A stretch of DNA of 64,000 nt from Gaiellales bacterium (GCA_036273515.1 DASUHM010000018.1:58809-122808); one strand, 5' to 3'; shown: positions 8,145 to 16,450, numbered from the stretch's first letter. Translations and numbers: made by a program. The notes: generated from the letters alone by a model not told the origin.

Positions 8145-8458
8145 CCGGGGACGACCGTCAGGGTGAGCTCCTCACGGCCGACGATCCGCACCGTCGCGCC
8201 GACCGCGGCGCCGTCCTCGCACTGCGCTTCCCACAGCTCCCCGTGCACGCGCACCTGGCCGCGAGGGCGGCACTCGACGACGACGTCGGCGGTCTGCCCG
8301 ACGAGCGTCTCGACTCCCGTCTTCGGCCGCCAGCGGCGGGCCAGCCGGCGCCCCCACACGATCTCTCCGACCTCGCCGACCACGCCGAGCACCAGCACGA
8401 TGATGTCGGCCGGATGCGGCAGCACGAGAGCGAGGATGATGGCGAGCGTCAGGACCAT
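8141..8458 (-). CDS. NfeD-like membrane protein, short form
   Basis: A 105-residue protein with a hydrophobic N-terminal half (LTLAIILALVLPHPADIIVL) and a C-terminal OB-fold-like domain (GQTADVVVECRPRGQVRVHG followed by ELWEAQ). This is the arrangement of short NfeD proteins, which partner membrane proteases or flotillins. The RPxGxVxVxGExWxA pattern is the most diagnostic part. It overlaps the STAS gene by four bases. Confidence 0.75.
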   Translation of the reverse strand: MVLTLAIILALVLPHPADIIVLVLGVVGEVGEIVWGRRLARRWRPKTGVETLVGQTADVVVECRPRGQVRVHGELWEAQCEDGAAVGATVRIVGREELTLTVVPG

Positions 8459-8474
8459 GTGCGCGCGCGGCCGC

Positions 8475-8834
8475 TCACGGCGGCTTGCGGCCGTCGCCGA
8501 GCTCCTCGAGCGCCGCCGCGACGTCGTAGCCGAGCGCGAGCGCGAGCTTCGGGGCGGCCGAGACGACCCGTGCGGTGCCCACGGCCGGCATCGCCGCGAT
8601 CAGCGTCCCGACGATCTCGTCCCGGCTCGCGTTGCACTGGAGCGCCACGTCGATCAGGCGCATGTAGGAGGGCGGCGCAGGATCGATCGCGACCATCGCG
8701 CCGAGCTGGACGAGGGCGTGGGTCTTGCGGTCGAAGCCCGACGCCTCGACGTTCTTCTGGTCGTCCGCGAGCGACTCGACGTACGCGTCGTCGCGGATCG
8801 AGAGCCTTCGCAGCGTGTCGGTGTAATCGTCCAC
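8475..8834 (-). CDS. carboxymuconolactone decarboxylase-like (AhpD fold) protein
   Basis: An all-helical protein of about 119 residues with the signature KTHALVQLGAMVAIDPAP, then YMRLIDVALQCNASRDEIVG and a final AAPKLALALGYD. These are the three helical blocks of the CMD/AhpD-like fold. The Cys-x-x-Cys of true AhpD peroxidases is absent; only one cysteine (ALQC) is present, so a peroxidase role is unlikely. I chose the GTG at 8834 because it opens the conserved helix; in-frame GTG and ATG codons farther upstream are possible. It is the first gene of the run to 6736. Confidence 0.75.
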   Translation of the reverse strand: MDDYTDTLRRLSIRDDAYVESLADDQKNVEASGFDRKTHALVQLGAMVAIDPAPPSYMRLIDVALQCNASRDEIVGTLIAAMPAVGTARVVSAAPKLALALGYDVAAALEELGDGRKPP

Positions 8835-8910
8835 AGCGCTACCCACGATTGCAGGCGTTCCGGGTCGCCGGCGCATCGCCCCTTGCGGGTGAAGCGACAG
8901 ACCCGTACGG

Positions 8911-11283
8911 CTACGCGATTGCGCTGAGGCCGCCGGCGCCCGCGGGCGCAGCGGGGTCGACGAGGCCGATCTCGGCCGCGCGGTCGATGGCGGCGCTGCG
9001 GTTCGAGACGCCCAGCTTGCGGTAGACGGAGATCGCCTGCGTCTTGATCGTGTTGCGGGAGACGAACAGGCGCTCGCCGATCTCGCGGAACGACAGGTGA
9101 GTGGCGAGCAGCGGGAGCAATCGCAGCTCGGCGGCCGTCAGGCCCGATCCGGTGAAGTCCCCCACTTCGCGGGTCGACGCGATCTCGTCCCGGAGGGCGT
9201 TGGCCTGGCGCTCGAGCAGCCCGAGGTGCGGGTGACGGCCCAGGATCTCGACGGCCTGGTCGAGGTGGCCGCCGGCCCCCTCGGCGTCGCGCAGCGTCAG
9301 GTGCGCCCGGGCGAGCTCCATGCGGGTCTGCACCGCGAACCACGGCAGCGCGTCGCCCAGCTCCTCGGTGAGCCGCTCGGCGGCGCTCAGGTCTGCACGG
9401 GCCTGGTCCCAGCGGCACCGGCGCAGGCCGGCGCGGGCCGCGGCCGCCAGCTCGGCGGCGCTGGTCGCATAGGTGTCCAGCCGATCCTCGTAGACGAGCT
9501 CCCGCCCCTCCTCCGCGAGCGTCTCGGCCGTGCCGTGATCGCCGCAGGCCGATGCCAGCATCGCCCGTTCGCCGATGGCGATGATCTGGACGTCGGTCGC
9601 GCCGGCCCAGCCGGCCGCGCGAGCCGCGTCGGCGAGGACGACGTCCGCTTCGTCGATCTCGCCGAGCAGGGTCAGCGCCGCTCCGCGGAGGAGGAGCGCG
9701 ATCGGATACCAGCGGCTGTCGGTCGGCAGGTCGGCCAGCGCCGACTCCGCATCGGCCAGCATGCGGTCGGCGCCGTGGCTGCACATGGCCGCCCGCACGA
9801 CGGCCGTCCACGGCCGCGCCGAGAGGCAGCCGTCCGGCATCTCGGCGTCGGGTGTGCCGCCCTCGGCCGCCCGCAGCCACTGGTGCGCCTCCTCGGAACT
9901 TCCGCGCACCGCGTGCACCCACGCGCCCAGGGTGGCGACCCCGGGGTACCGGTCGAGCTCGTCCCGGCCGGGGAACCCGTCCAGCCACTGCTCGACCGAG
10001 CCGGCCCGGCCGCTGCTCACGGCCGGAAGGGCGACCGATCCCAGGATCCGTGCCACCCGGTCGACGTCGCCGGCGGCGGCCGCGGGGTCGAGCGCGGCCT
10101 CCATGTCGCCGTGCGCCTCGAACCAGTCCGCCGCCCGCTCGTTCAGCTCGGGGATCCGCTCCGCCTCGATGTCCTCCAGCTCCCGCAGCAGGACATCGCG
10201 GAACAGGTGGTGGTACCGGTACCACTTCCCCGAAGCGTCCAGCGGGACGACGAAGAGGTTCGACCGGTCGATGGCGCGCAGCCGCCTCCCCGAACCGGAG
10301 GTCTCGAGCACGGCGTCGCAGAGCGGCCCGGACATGCGGCTGAGAACCGCCGAGCGGCGCAGGAACGTCAGCGTCTCCGCGTCGAGGTCGGCGAGGTGCT
10401 CGCCACGGACGTAGTCCGCGAGGTAGCGGTCGTCGCCGGCCAGCTCGAGCGGCTCCCCCAGACGCTGGTTGGGCCGCTGCATGCAGCGAGCGGCGAGCAC
10501 GAGGCCGGCGGGCCATCCCTCGGTCTGCTCGACGAGGTAGCGCACCTCGTCGTCGCTGGGATCGACTCCCGCACCGCGGAGCAGGAGCGTCGCCTCCCGC
10601 CGGCTGAGGGCGAGCGCATCGGCTTCGATCTCGAGCACGCGGCCGTTCGCGCGCATGCGCCCGATCGGGAGCGCGGGCGCATTACGACCTGCGAGCGCCA
10701 GAATTGACCCCTCGGGAATGTGCGCGGCGAGCGTCTCGACTGCGTCGAGCGCCTCGCGCTCGTGGAGACGGTCGGCGCGGTCCAGGACCATGACGAACGC
10801 GTCCCGGCCGGCTTCGATCGCCGCGACCAGCCGCGGAAGCGCCCGTGCCCACACCGAGGCGCCCGGCGTCCCGAGCGCCTCGAGCAGGGACGGCGGCAGG
10901 GGCCGGGCGCCGCCCAGCGCCACGGCAAGGTGCCGCACCAGGACGAGCGGGTCGTTGTCGCGCTCGTCGATCGTGACCCACGCTGCGGGCCGCTCGTCAC
11001 GGGCCGCCCACTGCGCAAGCAGGGTCGTCTTGCCGTATCCCGCAGGCGCCGCGACGAGCACCACCGGAGTGGTGGTCGTCGTGCGCAGCCGGTTCACCAG
11101 ACCGACGCGCGAAACGCTGCCCTCGGGCACCGCCGGGACGCGCACCTTGGAATCGATCACGTCGAACGGCGGCGGCGCCGGGCTGGTCTGCTCAGCCGGG
11201 GCGACCGCCGCCAGCTCCACCGCACGCGAAACGCGGCGACGAGTCGACGATCTTGCGCCGGAGTCGGCGCCGGTTGGCCTCAC
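8911..11283 (-). CDS. MalT/LAL-type ATP-binding LuxR transcriptional regulator
   Basis: A regulator of about 790 residues: a flexible N-terminus, a STAND-type ATPase with Walker A in VLVAAPAGYGKTTLLAQW, a long helical repeat region rich in AxxL and ARAxxLLG-like units, and a C-terminal LuxR helix-turn-helix. In the latter, LSFREIGERLFVSRNTIKTQ is followed by ISVYRKLGVSNRSAAIDRA. Such proteins bind a ligand and ATP, oligomerise and activate promoters. I use the GTG at 11283, preceded by GGGGAGGG at 13 bases; a GTG at 11220 is possible but has no ribosome site. Longer readings run into the divergent response regulator. It shares a 306-base regulatory gap with that gene. Confidence 0.85.
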   Translation of the reverse strand: MRPTGADSGARSSTRRRVSRAVELAAVAPAEQTSPAPPPFDVIDSKVRVPAVPEGSVSRVGLVNRLRTTTTTPVVLVAAPAGYGKTTLLAQWAARDERPAAWVTIDERDNDPLVLVRHLAVALGGARPLPPSLLEALGTPGASVWARALPRLVAAIEAGRDAFVMVLDRADRLHEREALDAVETLAAHIPEGSILALAGRNAPALPIGRMRANGRVLEIEADALALSRREATLLLRGAGVDPSDDEVRYLVEQTEGWPAGLVLAARCMQRPNQRLGEPLELAGDDRYLADYVRGEHLADLDAETLTFLRRSAVLSRMSGPLCDAVLETSGSGRRLRAIDRSNLFVVPLDASGKWYRYHHLFRDVLLRELEDIEAERIPELNERAADWFEAHGDMEAALDPAAAAGDVDRVARILGSVALPAVSSGRAGSVEQWLDGFPGRDELDRYPGVATLGAWVHAVRGSSEEAHQWLRAAEGGTPDAEMPDGCLSARPWTAVVRAAMCSHGADRMLADAESALADLPTDSRWYPIALLLRGAALTLLGEIDEADVVLADAARAAGWAGATDVQIIAIGERAMLASACGDHGTAETLAEEGRELVYEDRLDTYATSAAELAAAARAGLRRCRWDQARADLSAAERLTEELGDALPWFAVQTRMELARAHLTLRDAEGAGGHLDQAVEILGRHPHLGLLERQANALRDEIASTREVGDFTGSGLTAAELRLLPLLATHLSFREIGERLFVSRNTIKTQAISVYRKLGVSNRSAAIDRAAEIGLVDPAAPAGAGGLSAIA

Positions 11284-11386
11284 CGCGGAAATACGCCCTC
11301 CCCAGGTTTCCGTATCCGCATGCGTGCCCCGATCTATTCCAGGGCAGCTTCGCACGATACGCGCGTCCGGCCGTCCGGTATAGGCC

Positions 11387-11422
11387 GGAAAACACCACAG
11401 AGGCGTTGGGAAAGCACCACAG
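11387..11422. promoter_or_regulatory. paired direct repeats in divergent regulator promoter
   Basis: GGAAAACACCACAG (11387-11400) and GGAAAGCACCACAG (11409-11422) recur 22 bases apart, two helical turns, in the gap between the divergent LuxR-type regulators. A GGCC...TATAGGCCGG inverted repeat precedes them, and a hyphenated palindrome GGTCGTATTTCGACC lies at 11508-11522. I read this as a probable operator for one or both regulators. Nothing else coding is visible in 11284-11589. Confidence 0.45.
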
Positions 11423-11589
11423 TCGGGAGGCCGATTCCCGGAACCCGTCAGGTTGGCCGGAAGGGTGGCACCGCTCGCGGGGACGGGATATGTTTGCCGC
11501 AACCGACGGTCGTATTTCGACCATCGCTCGGGTCGGGAGGGGGCCGGGACGACGGCTATCGCGGTAGGCGGGGAAGGCAGCCCGGGGCG

Positions 11590-12270
11590 GTGTACGTGAC
11601 CGCCCTTCGCATCGTGCTGGGCGAGGACAGCTACCTGGCCCGCGAGGGCATCATGCGCGCCCTCGAGGAGCTCGAGGAGGTCGACGTCGTCGCCACATGC
11701 GCCGATCTCGACGATCTGCGTACGACGATCGACGCCGTGCAGCCGGACGTCGTCCTGACCGACATCCGCATGCCCCCGACGAACACCGACGAGGGCATCC
11801 GGCTCGCGCGCGAGCTGCGCCAGTCGCACCCCGGCATCGGCGTCGTCGTGCTCAGCCAGCACGCCGAGCCGCTCTACGCCGTGGCGCTGCTCGAGGGCGG
11901 ATCCGACCGGCGCGCCTACCTGCTGAAGGAACGGCTCAAGGACGAGGGCGAGCTCGCCCGCGCGCTCCACGAGGTCGCAGAGGGCGGCTCCGTCGTCGAC
12001 CCCCACATCGTCGAGCGGCTCGTCGGCGCCCAGTCCGGCAGCGCCGGCTCGCGGGTCGACAAGCTGACGCCGAGGGAGCGCGAGATCCTGGGGATGATCG
12101 CCGAGGGCCGCAGCAACGCCGCGATCGCGCGGTCCCTCTTCATCACGACCCGCGCGGTCGAGCGGCACATCAACGCGATCTTCAGCAGGCTCGAGCTGGC
12201 GGAGTCCGCCGAGGCCAACCGGCGCGTCCAGGCCGTGCTCGTCTATCTCGCCGGCCTGAAGGCGATGTAG
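11590..12270 (+). CDS. NarL/FixJ family response regulator
   Basis: A 226-residue two-domain response regulator. The receiver has the acidic pocket GED near residue 13, phospho-acceptor Asp58 in DVVLTDIRMPP and the conserved lysine in AYLLKERL. The C-terminal LuxR-type helix-turn-helix is LTPREREILGMIAEGRSNAA through TRAVERHINAIFSRL. The start is a GTG; a second GTG at 11596 is equally possible. No histidine kinase lies alongside, so it is an orphan regulator. It diverges from the LAL regulator, and its upstream DNA holds paired direct repeats that may be its own or its neighbour's sites. Confidence 0.9.
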   Translation: MYVTALRIVLGEDSYLAREGIMRALEELEEVDVVATCADLDDLRTTIDAVQPDVVLTDIRMPPTNTDEGIRLARELRQSHPGIGVVVLSQHAEPLYAVALLEGGSDRRAYLLKERLKDEGELARALHEVAEGGSVVDPHIVERLVGAQSGSAGSRVDKLTPREREILGMIAEGRSNAAIARSLFITTRAVERHINAIFSRLELAESAEANRRVQAVLVYLAGLKAM

Positions 12271-12279
12271 CGCGAACTG

Positions 12280-12690
12280 CTACGACCAGTCGTCCATCGC
12301 GCCGACCGTGAGGCCGTACAGGACGCACAGGTTGACGATGATCCCGATCATCGCGCCGAAGGGTGCGCCGAAGATCATCAGGAACCAGATCACGATTCCG
12401 ATCACGGCCAGGACGACGCCGACCTGATAGCCGATCAGGCGGCGCCCGAAGACCGCGACTCCGGCCCCGATCTGGACGGCGCCGGCGATCAGGAACACCA
12501 CACCCCAGAACGTGAAGTTCGCGAAGTCGAGCTGGTTCGCGACGAAGTGCTTGTGGTCGAGCAGCGTGAATCCATGGATGACGTTCATCGCCCCCGCCAG
12601 GATGAGCAGGATGGCGGCGAAGCGCACCCAGCCCGACATGGGGCTCGAGATCCGGCCCGGGGTTGTACCTATGGCAGCCTGCGCGTTCAT
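12280..12690 (-). CDS. DUF7144-type four-helix membrane protein, copy 2
   Basis: A 136-residue paralogue of the protein at 1856-2263, sharing GAMNVIHGFT, FANFTFWGVVFLIAGAVQ and VIWFLMIFGAPFG and having four hydrophobic helices. The ATG at 12690 has GGAGG five bases upstream; a longer reading from 12852 is not supported. It ends nine bases from the convergent response regulator. As with copy 1, a 17-bp palindrome lies just over 50 bases upstream. Confidence 0.8.
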   Translation of the reverse strand: MNAQAAIGTTPGRISSPMSGWVRFAAILLILAGAMNVIHGFTLLDHKHFVANQLDFANFTFWGVVFLIAGAVQIGAGVAVFGRRLIGYQVGVVLAVIGIVIWFLMIFGAPFGAMIGIIVNLCVLYGLTVGAMDDWS

Positions 12691-12742
12691 CGTGTCCTCC
12701 CTCGGTCGGGGCCGAGCGTAGGGCGGACGGGCGCGGTCCCCC

Positions 12743-12759
12743 TCATGCCGGGCGGATGA
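12743..12759 (-). promoter_or_regulatory. 17-bp palindromic upstream motif, site 5
   Basis: TCATGCCGGGCGGATGA differs at one position from TCRTCC-N5-GGAYGA. It lies 52 bases before the DUF7144 copy 2 start at 12690. Confidence 0.5.
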
Positions 12760-12777
12760 AACGGCGCGGCGCCACGG

Positions 12778-12794
12778 TCGTCCGATCGGGACGA
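12778..12794 (+). promoter_or_regulatory. 17-bp palindromic upstream motif, site 6
   Basis: TCGTCCGATCGGGACGA is a perfect TCRTCC-N5-GGAYGA match, 38 bases before the ATG at 12833. Because the motif's last base is the A of the in-frame ATG at 12794, that earlier ATG is less likely to be the true start. Confidence 0.55.
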
Positions 12795-12832
12795 TGCGTC
12801 CCGCCGCGGCGGGCGCGAGCGTCCCAGGTCTG

Positions 12833-14908
12833 ATGACCGACGGCCCGTCCACGACCGCCCGGGCCAGCGAGCCTGCCTACGGCGCCCCGCTGCGCTGGGA
12901 GCCGGACCGCCCGCGCCTGACGGTTGTCGGGGTGCTCGTCTCGTGGCTGACGGCCGCCGCATCGCTGCTCGTCGCCGCCTACCTGGTCCCGGGGGTCACG
13001 ATCCCGTCGGCCGCCGGGGCGCTCGTGACCGCGGCCGTCGTGGCGGTGCTGAACGCGGTGCTCCCGCCGGTGGTCGCAGCACTGCGGCTGCCCTTCACGC
13101 TCGCGCTCGACTTCATCCTGATCCTGTTCCTGGACGCGTTCATGATCCGGGCGGCCGCGGCGATCGACCATCGCGCGATCCAGCTCGACTCCTACGGCCA
13201 GGCGTTCGCCGTCGCGCTGCTCGCGTCGGCCGCAGGCGTCGTGATCGGCGTCCTCACCGGCACGAACGACGACGTCCACCTGCTGCGCACGATCCGCCGG
13301 GTCTCGCGGCGGCAGGGCCACGTCGCGGAGACCGACGTGCCCGGCATCGTGTACCTCGAGATCGACGGTCTCGCCTATCCCGTGCTGAAGCGGGCGATGC
13401 GCGACGGCCACGCGCCGCAGCTGGCCCGCTGGCTCGGCGACGGCACGCACACGCTGCTCGAGTGGGAGACCGACTTCTCGTCGCAGACGGGCGCCAGCCA
13501 GGCCGGCATCCTGCTCGGCTCGAACGACGACATCCCCGCGTTCCGGTGGGTGGAGAAGGAGACGGGCAAGGTCATGACGTGCTCGGCCCCGGCCGATTGC
13601 GCCGAGATCGAGCGCCGCCGCGCCACCGGCCGCGGCCTGCTCGTCGACGGCGGCGGCAGCCGTGGCAACCTGCTCTCGGGCGAGGCGGAGGAGGTGATCC
13701 TCACGGTCAGCCGGATGGACGCCGAGAAGCAGGCGAACCCCGGGTACCGGGCCTTCTTCGCGAACGGGTCGAACGTCACCCGCGTCCTCGTGCTCTTCTT
13801 CTGGGAGATCTTCCTCGAGGTGTCGGCTTCCCTGCGGGCGATCCGCCGCGACGTGCGGCCGCGCGGCCACCGGGGCGGCAAGTACCCGTTCCTGCGGGCC
13901 GGGATCTGCGTCGTCGTCCGCGACCTGATCGTCTTCGGCGTCCTCTCCGACATGATGCGCGGCCGTCCGGCGATCTACGCGACCTTCTCGAGCTACGACG
14001 AGGTCGCCCACCACTCCGGCCTCGAACGGGCCGACACGCTCGAGGCGCTGCGCAAGCTCGACCAGGAGTTCGGGCGGATCGAGCGGGCCCGCCGCTACGC
14101 CCCGCGGCCGTACGAGATCGTGGTGCTCTCCGACCACGGCCAGACGCAGGGCGCAACGTTCCTGCAGCGCAACGGCTACAGCCTCGCCGACCTGGTGGAT
14201 CAGACGCTCGAGCGCAGCGCCGTCGCCCCGCTCGACGCCGGCGACGAGCACGACACGGCGATGTCGCAGGCGGTCCGGGAGGCCACCGGTCGGCCGGCCC
14301 CGGCCGACGACGAGGAGGCAGGCGCCGACATCGGCGAGCCCGCCGTCGTCGTGCTCGGCTCGGGCAACCTCGGGCTCATCTACCTCATGGCCGAGCAGCG
14401 CCGGCTGACGCTCGAAGAGATCGACGAGCGCTACCCACGGCTCGTCGAGACCCTGCGCGCGCACCCCCACGTCGGGTTCGTGCTGGCCCGGTCGAAGGAG
14501 CGCGGGCCGGTCGCGCTCGGCGCCAACGGCGCACATTACGTCGGCGACGGAACCGTCGAGGGCGAGGACCCGCTGGCCGCGTTCCCGCCCAACGCCGCCC
14601 GGCACCTGAACCGCACCGACGGCTTCGCCCACGTGGCCGACCTGATGGTGAACAGCTTCTACGACGGCCAGCTCGAGCAGGGCTGTGCGTTCGAGGAGCT
14701 GATCTCGTTCCACGGCGGCATGGGCGGCCCGCAGACGCGTGCGTTCCTGCTCGCCCCGGCCGCCCTCCCGCTCCCCGAGGGCGAGATCGTGGGAGCCGAG
14801 CACGTCCACGAGATCCTCGCCGGGTGGCGGCGGACGCTCCAGGGCAACGGCGGGCCGGCCGGCGATGCGGCCGGGACCGACGCCGTGCCCGCAGCCGGCC
14901 CGGCCTGA
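12833..14908 (+). CDS. phage-holin-like membrane domain fused to an alkaline-phosphatase-superfamily enzyme
   Basis: A 691-residue fusion. Residues ~30-150 hold four hydrophobic helices with the SWLTAAASLLVAAYLVPGV pattern of the actinobacterial holin-like family (PF04020 type). The rest is a phosphodiesterase/phosphatase domain: metal-binding YLEIDGLAYPV, nucleophile threonine in SSQTGASQAG, SSYDEVAHHSG, VVLSDHGQTQG and a final histidine in ISFHGGMGG. All superfamily metal ligands appear present, so it should be active, presumably on lipid or cell-wall phosphoesters at the membrane. The start at 12833 is favoured because the 12794 ATG overlaps a regulatory motif. The stop overlaps the next gene (TGATG). 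Confidence 0.8.
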   Translation: MTDGPSTTARASEPAYGAPLRWEPDRPRLTVVGVLVSWLTAAASLLVAAYLVPGVTIPSAAGALVTAAVVAVLNAVLPPVVAALRLPFTLALDFILILFLDAFMIRAAAAIDHRAIQLDSYGQAFAVALLASAAGVVIGVLTGTNDDVHLLRTIRRVSRRQGHVAETDVPGIVYLEIDGLAYPVLKRAMRDGHAPQLARWLGDGTHTLLEWETDFSSQTGASQAGILLGSNDDIPAFRWVEKETGKVMTCSAPADCAEIERRRATGRGLLVDGGGSRGNLLSGEAEEVILTVSRMDAEKQANPGYRAFFANGSNVTRVLVLFFWEIFLEVSASLRAIRRDVRPRGHRGGKYPFLRAGICVVVRDLIVFGVLSDMMRGRPAIYATFSSYDEVAHHSGLERADTLEALRKLDQEFGRIERARRYAPRPYEIVVLSDHGQTQGATFLQRNGYSLADLVDQTLERSAVAPLDAGDEHDTAMSQAVREATGRPAPADDEEAGADIGEPAVVVLGSGNLGLIYLMAEQRRLTLEEIDERYPRLVETLRAHPHVGFVLARSKERGPVALGANGAHYVGDGTVEGEDPLAAFPPNAARHLNRTDGFAHVADLMVNSFYDGQLEQGCAFEELISFHGGMGGPQTRAFLLAPAALPLPEGEIVGAEHVHEILAGWRRTLQGNGGPAGDAAGTDAVPAAGPA

Positions 14909-15654
14909 TGGTCGCGGTGGAGACGGCGCGCCTGGCCTGGTTCGGGCACAGCACCGTGCTCGTCGAGCTCGAGGGTGCGCGCGTCCTCACCGACCCGGTG
15001 CTGCGGCGCCGCGTCGGCCACCTGCGCCGGGCCGAGGCGGTGCGGGCGGAGGCGATCGCGCCCGTCGACCTGATCCTGATCTCGCACATCCACTGGGACC
15101 ACCTCGACCTGCCGTCGCTCGACGGCCTCGGCCACGACACCCGGGTGGTCGTGCCGCGCGGCGCCGGGGCGCTGCTCGAGCGGCGCGGTTTCACGCGTGT
15201 CGTCGAGGTCGGGGAGGGCGATCACGCCGATGTGGAGGGGCTCTCCGTCGTCGCCACCCACGCGGATCACTCCGCCGCCCGCGGGCCGCTCGGCGTGAAG
15301 GCGGCGTCGCTCGGCTACCTGCTCGGCGACCGTCGCAGGGTGTACTTCGCCGGCGACACCGACCTGTTCGCGGGCATGTCCGGCCTGGCCGACCGCCTGC
15401 ACGTTGCGCTGCTGCCGATCGCCGGCTGGGGGCCGCGGCTGCCGCCGGGCCACCTCGACCCGGAGCGGGCCGCGACCGCTCTGCGCATGCTGCGGCCGCG
15501 CATCGCCGTCCCGATCCACTGGGGCACGTACCGGCCGATGTACGGCCGCGGGCCGTCCGAGTCTCCCGAGGACGAGTTCGCCCGCCGGGCGGCGCAGATG
15601 GCGCCGGACGTCGAGGTGCGCATCCTGCCAATTGGCGCAGACACGCACTTCTGA
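14908..15654 (+). CDS. UlaG-like metallo-beta-lactamase-fold hydrolase
   Basis: A 248-residue MBL-fold enzyme with WFGHSTVLVE at the start, the metal motif SHIHWDHLD (HxHxDH), THADHSA, YFAGDTDLF and IPIHWGTYRPM near the end. This order matches UlaG/YtnP-type hydrolases and the catalytic domain of NAPE-phospholipase-D-like enzymes. The substrate is not deducible, but its start codon overlaps the stop of the membrane phosphodiesterase, so the two probably act in one pathway, possibly phospholipid turnover. It ends 12 bases from a convergent gene. Confidence 0.85.
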   Translation: MVAVETARLAWFGHSTVLVELEGARVLTDPVLRRRVGHLRRAEAVRAEAIAPVDLILISHIHWDHLDLPSLDGLGHDTRVVVPRGAGALLERRGFTRVVEVGEGDHADVEGLSVVATHADHSAARGPLGVKAASLGYLLGDRRRVYFAGDTDLFAGMSGLADRLHVALLPIAGWGPRLPPGHLDPERAATALRMLRPRIAVPIHWGTYRPMYGRGPSESPEDEFARRAAQMAPDVEVRILPIGADTHF

Positions 15655-15666
15655 TCGGCGTCGCGA

Positions 15667-16179
15667 TCAGACGAGGCTGAGCGCCGCGATGAACGGCTCG
15701 CGCACCGCCGGGTCGCCGTGCTCGGCCTCGAGCCGGCGCTTCTCGCCATCGGGATCGGCGCCGGCGGGGTGGTCGGCGCCGCCGCCGCAGGCGAGCGGCA
15801 TCGGCGAGCGGCCGTCCCAGGGCTCGGCGGGAAATGTCGCATCGATGGGGATGCGACGGCCGCCGACGACCGCGGTCAGGTAGCGGTGGACGTCGACGAT
15901 GCCGCCGTCAGGGACGGCCCGCGCCGCGGCGGGGCCGAACCGGGCAGCGGCGGCCTCCCGGTCGACCCGGTAGACGCGGTGCACGATCCGCGGCTCGGTC
16001 TCGGGGAACCGCTCGGCCAGGAGCCCGTGCAGGTAGAGGTGCTTGGCGGAGCATGTGCCCCGGCCCTCGCGCAGCATCCCGGCCACCGACCGCTCGGACG
16101 GCCGGCCGTACGGGATCGCGCGCACAGCCTCGACGATCTCGCGGAGCGACGCGCCCGGCGCGGGAGGCAGGGAAGCCAC
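15667..16179 (-). CDS. transglutaminase-like cysteine protein
   Basis: A 170-residue protein with GRGTCSAKHLYLHGLL (candidate catalytic cysteine) followed by VDVHRYLTAVVGGRRIPIDA (candidate histidine and aspartate). This is the Cys-His-Asp order of transglutaminase-like enzymes. It is shorter than most members. The GTG at 16179 was chosen because upstream frame content is poor. The C-terminus carries Asp/Gly-rich filler. Function unknown; it lies next to a wrecked FAD oxidoreductase on the other strand. Confidence 0.65.
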   Translation of the reverse strand: MASLPPAPGASLREIVEAVRAIPYGRPSERSVAGMLREGRGTCSAKHLYLHGLLAERFPETEPRIVHRVYRVDREAAAARFGPAAARAVPDGGIVDVHRYLTAVVGGRRIPIDATFPAEPWDGRSPMPLACGGGADHPAGADPDGEKRRLEAEHGDPAVREPFIAALSLV

Positions 16180-16228
16180 GTTGGGATGATGCCCGCGCGT
16201 CCGCGCCCGGCGTGACACCATGGCGGCG

Positions 16229-16449
16229 ATGGCACGCAGCCCGGACACGGTCGTGGTGGTCGGCCTGGGTGTCGTCGGCCTGGGGACGGCGCTGGCGGCC
16301 ACCCCCACACGTCGTCCACAGGCGTCAGCCGCTCGATCCGGGTCGCCTATGCGTTGCCGGAGTACGCGCAACTGGCGGCCGAGGCGCTCGACCGCTGGGC
16401 GGCGCTGGCCGGCCCCGCCCCTGCCCCATCGCGCCCGATCACCCGCTGA
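16229..16449 (+). pseudogene. remnant of an FAD-dependent (sarcosine-oxidase/DAO-type) oxidoreductase
   Basis: The frame from the ATG at 16229 encodes DTVVVVGLGVVGLGTALAA, the Rossmann dinucleotide-binding start of DAO-family oxidoreductases, and then degenerates near 16300. From 16312 a different frame encodes SSTGVSRSIRVAYALPEYAQ and then LAAEALDRWAALAG. This resembles the next block of the same family (SSHGxSRSIRxAYxxPEYVxLxxxAxxLW) and reaches a stop at 16447-16449. About 20-25 residues are missing between the blocks and the remaining ~300 residues are gone. The stop abuts a 64-bp palindromic repeat, so repeat-associated deletion is plausible. Confidence 0.7.
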
Positions 16450-16450
16450 C

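Noticed and set aside
8911..12168. A 1085-residue start for the LAL regulator at 12168
   Set aside because: The extension runs opposite to the response regulator at 11590-12270 and through the shared promoter, so it cannot be real.
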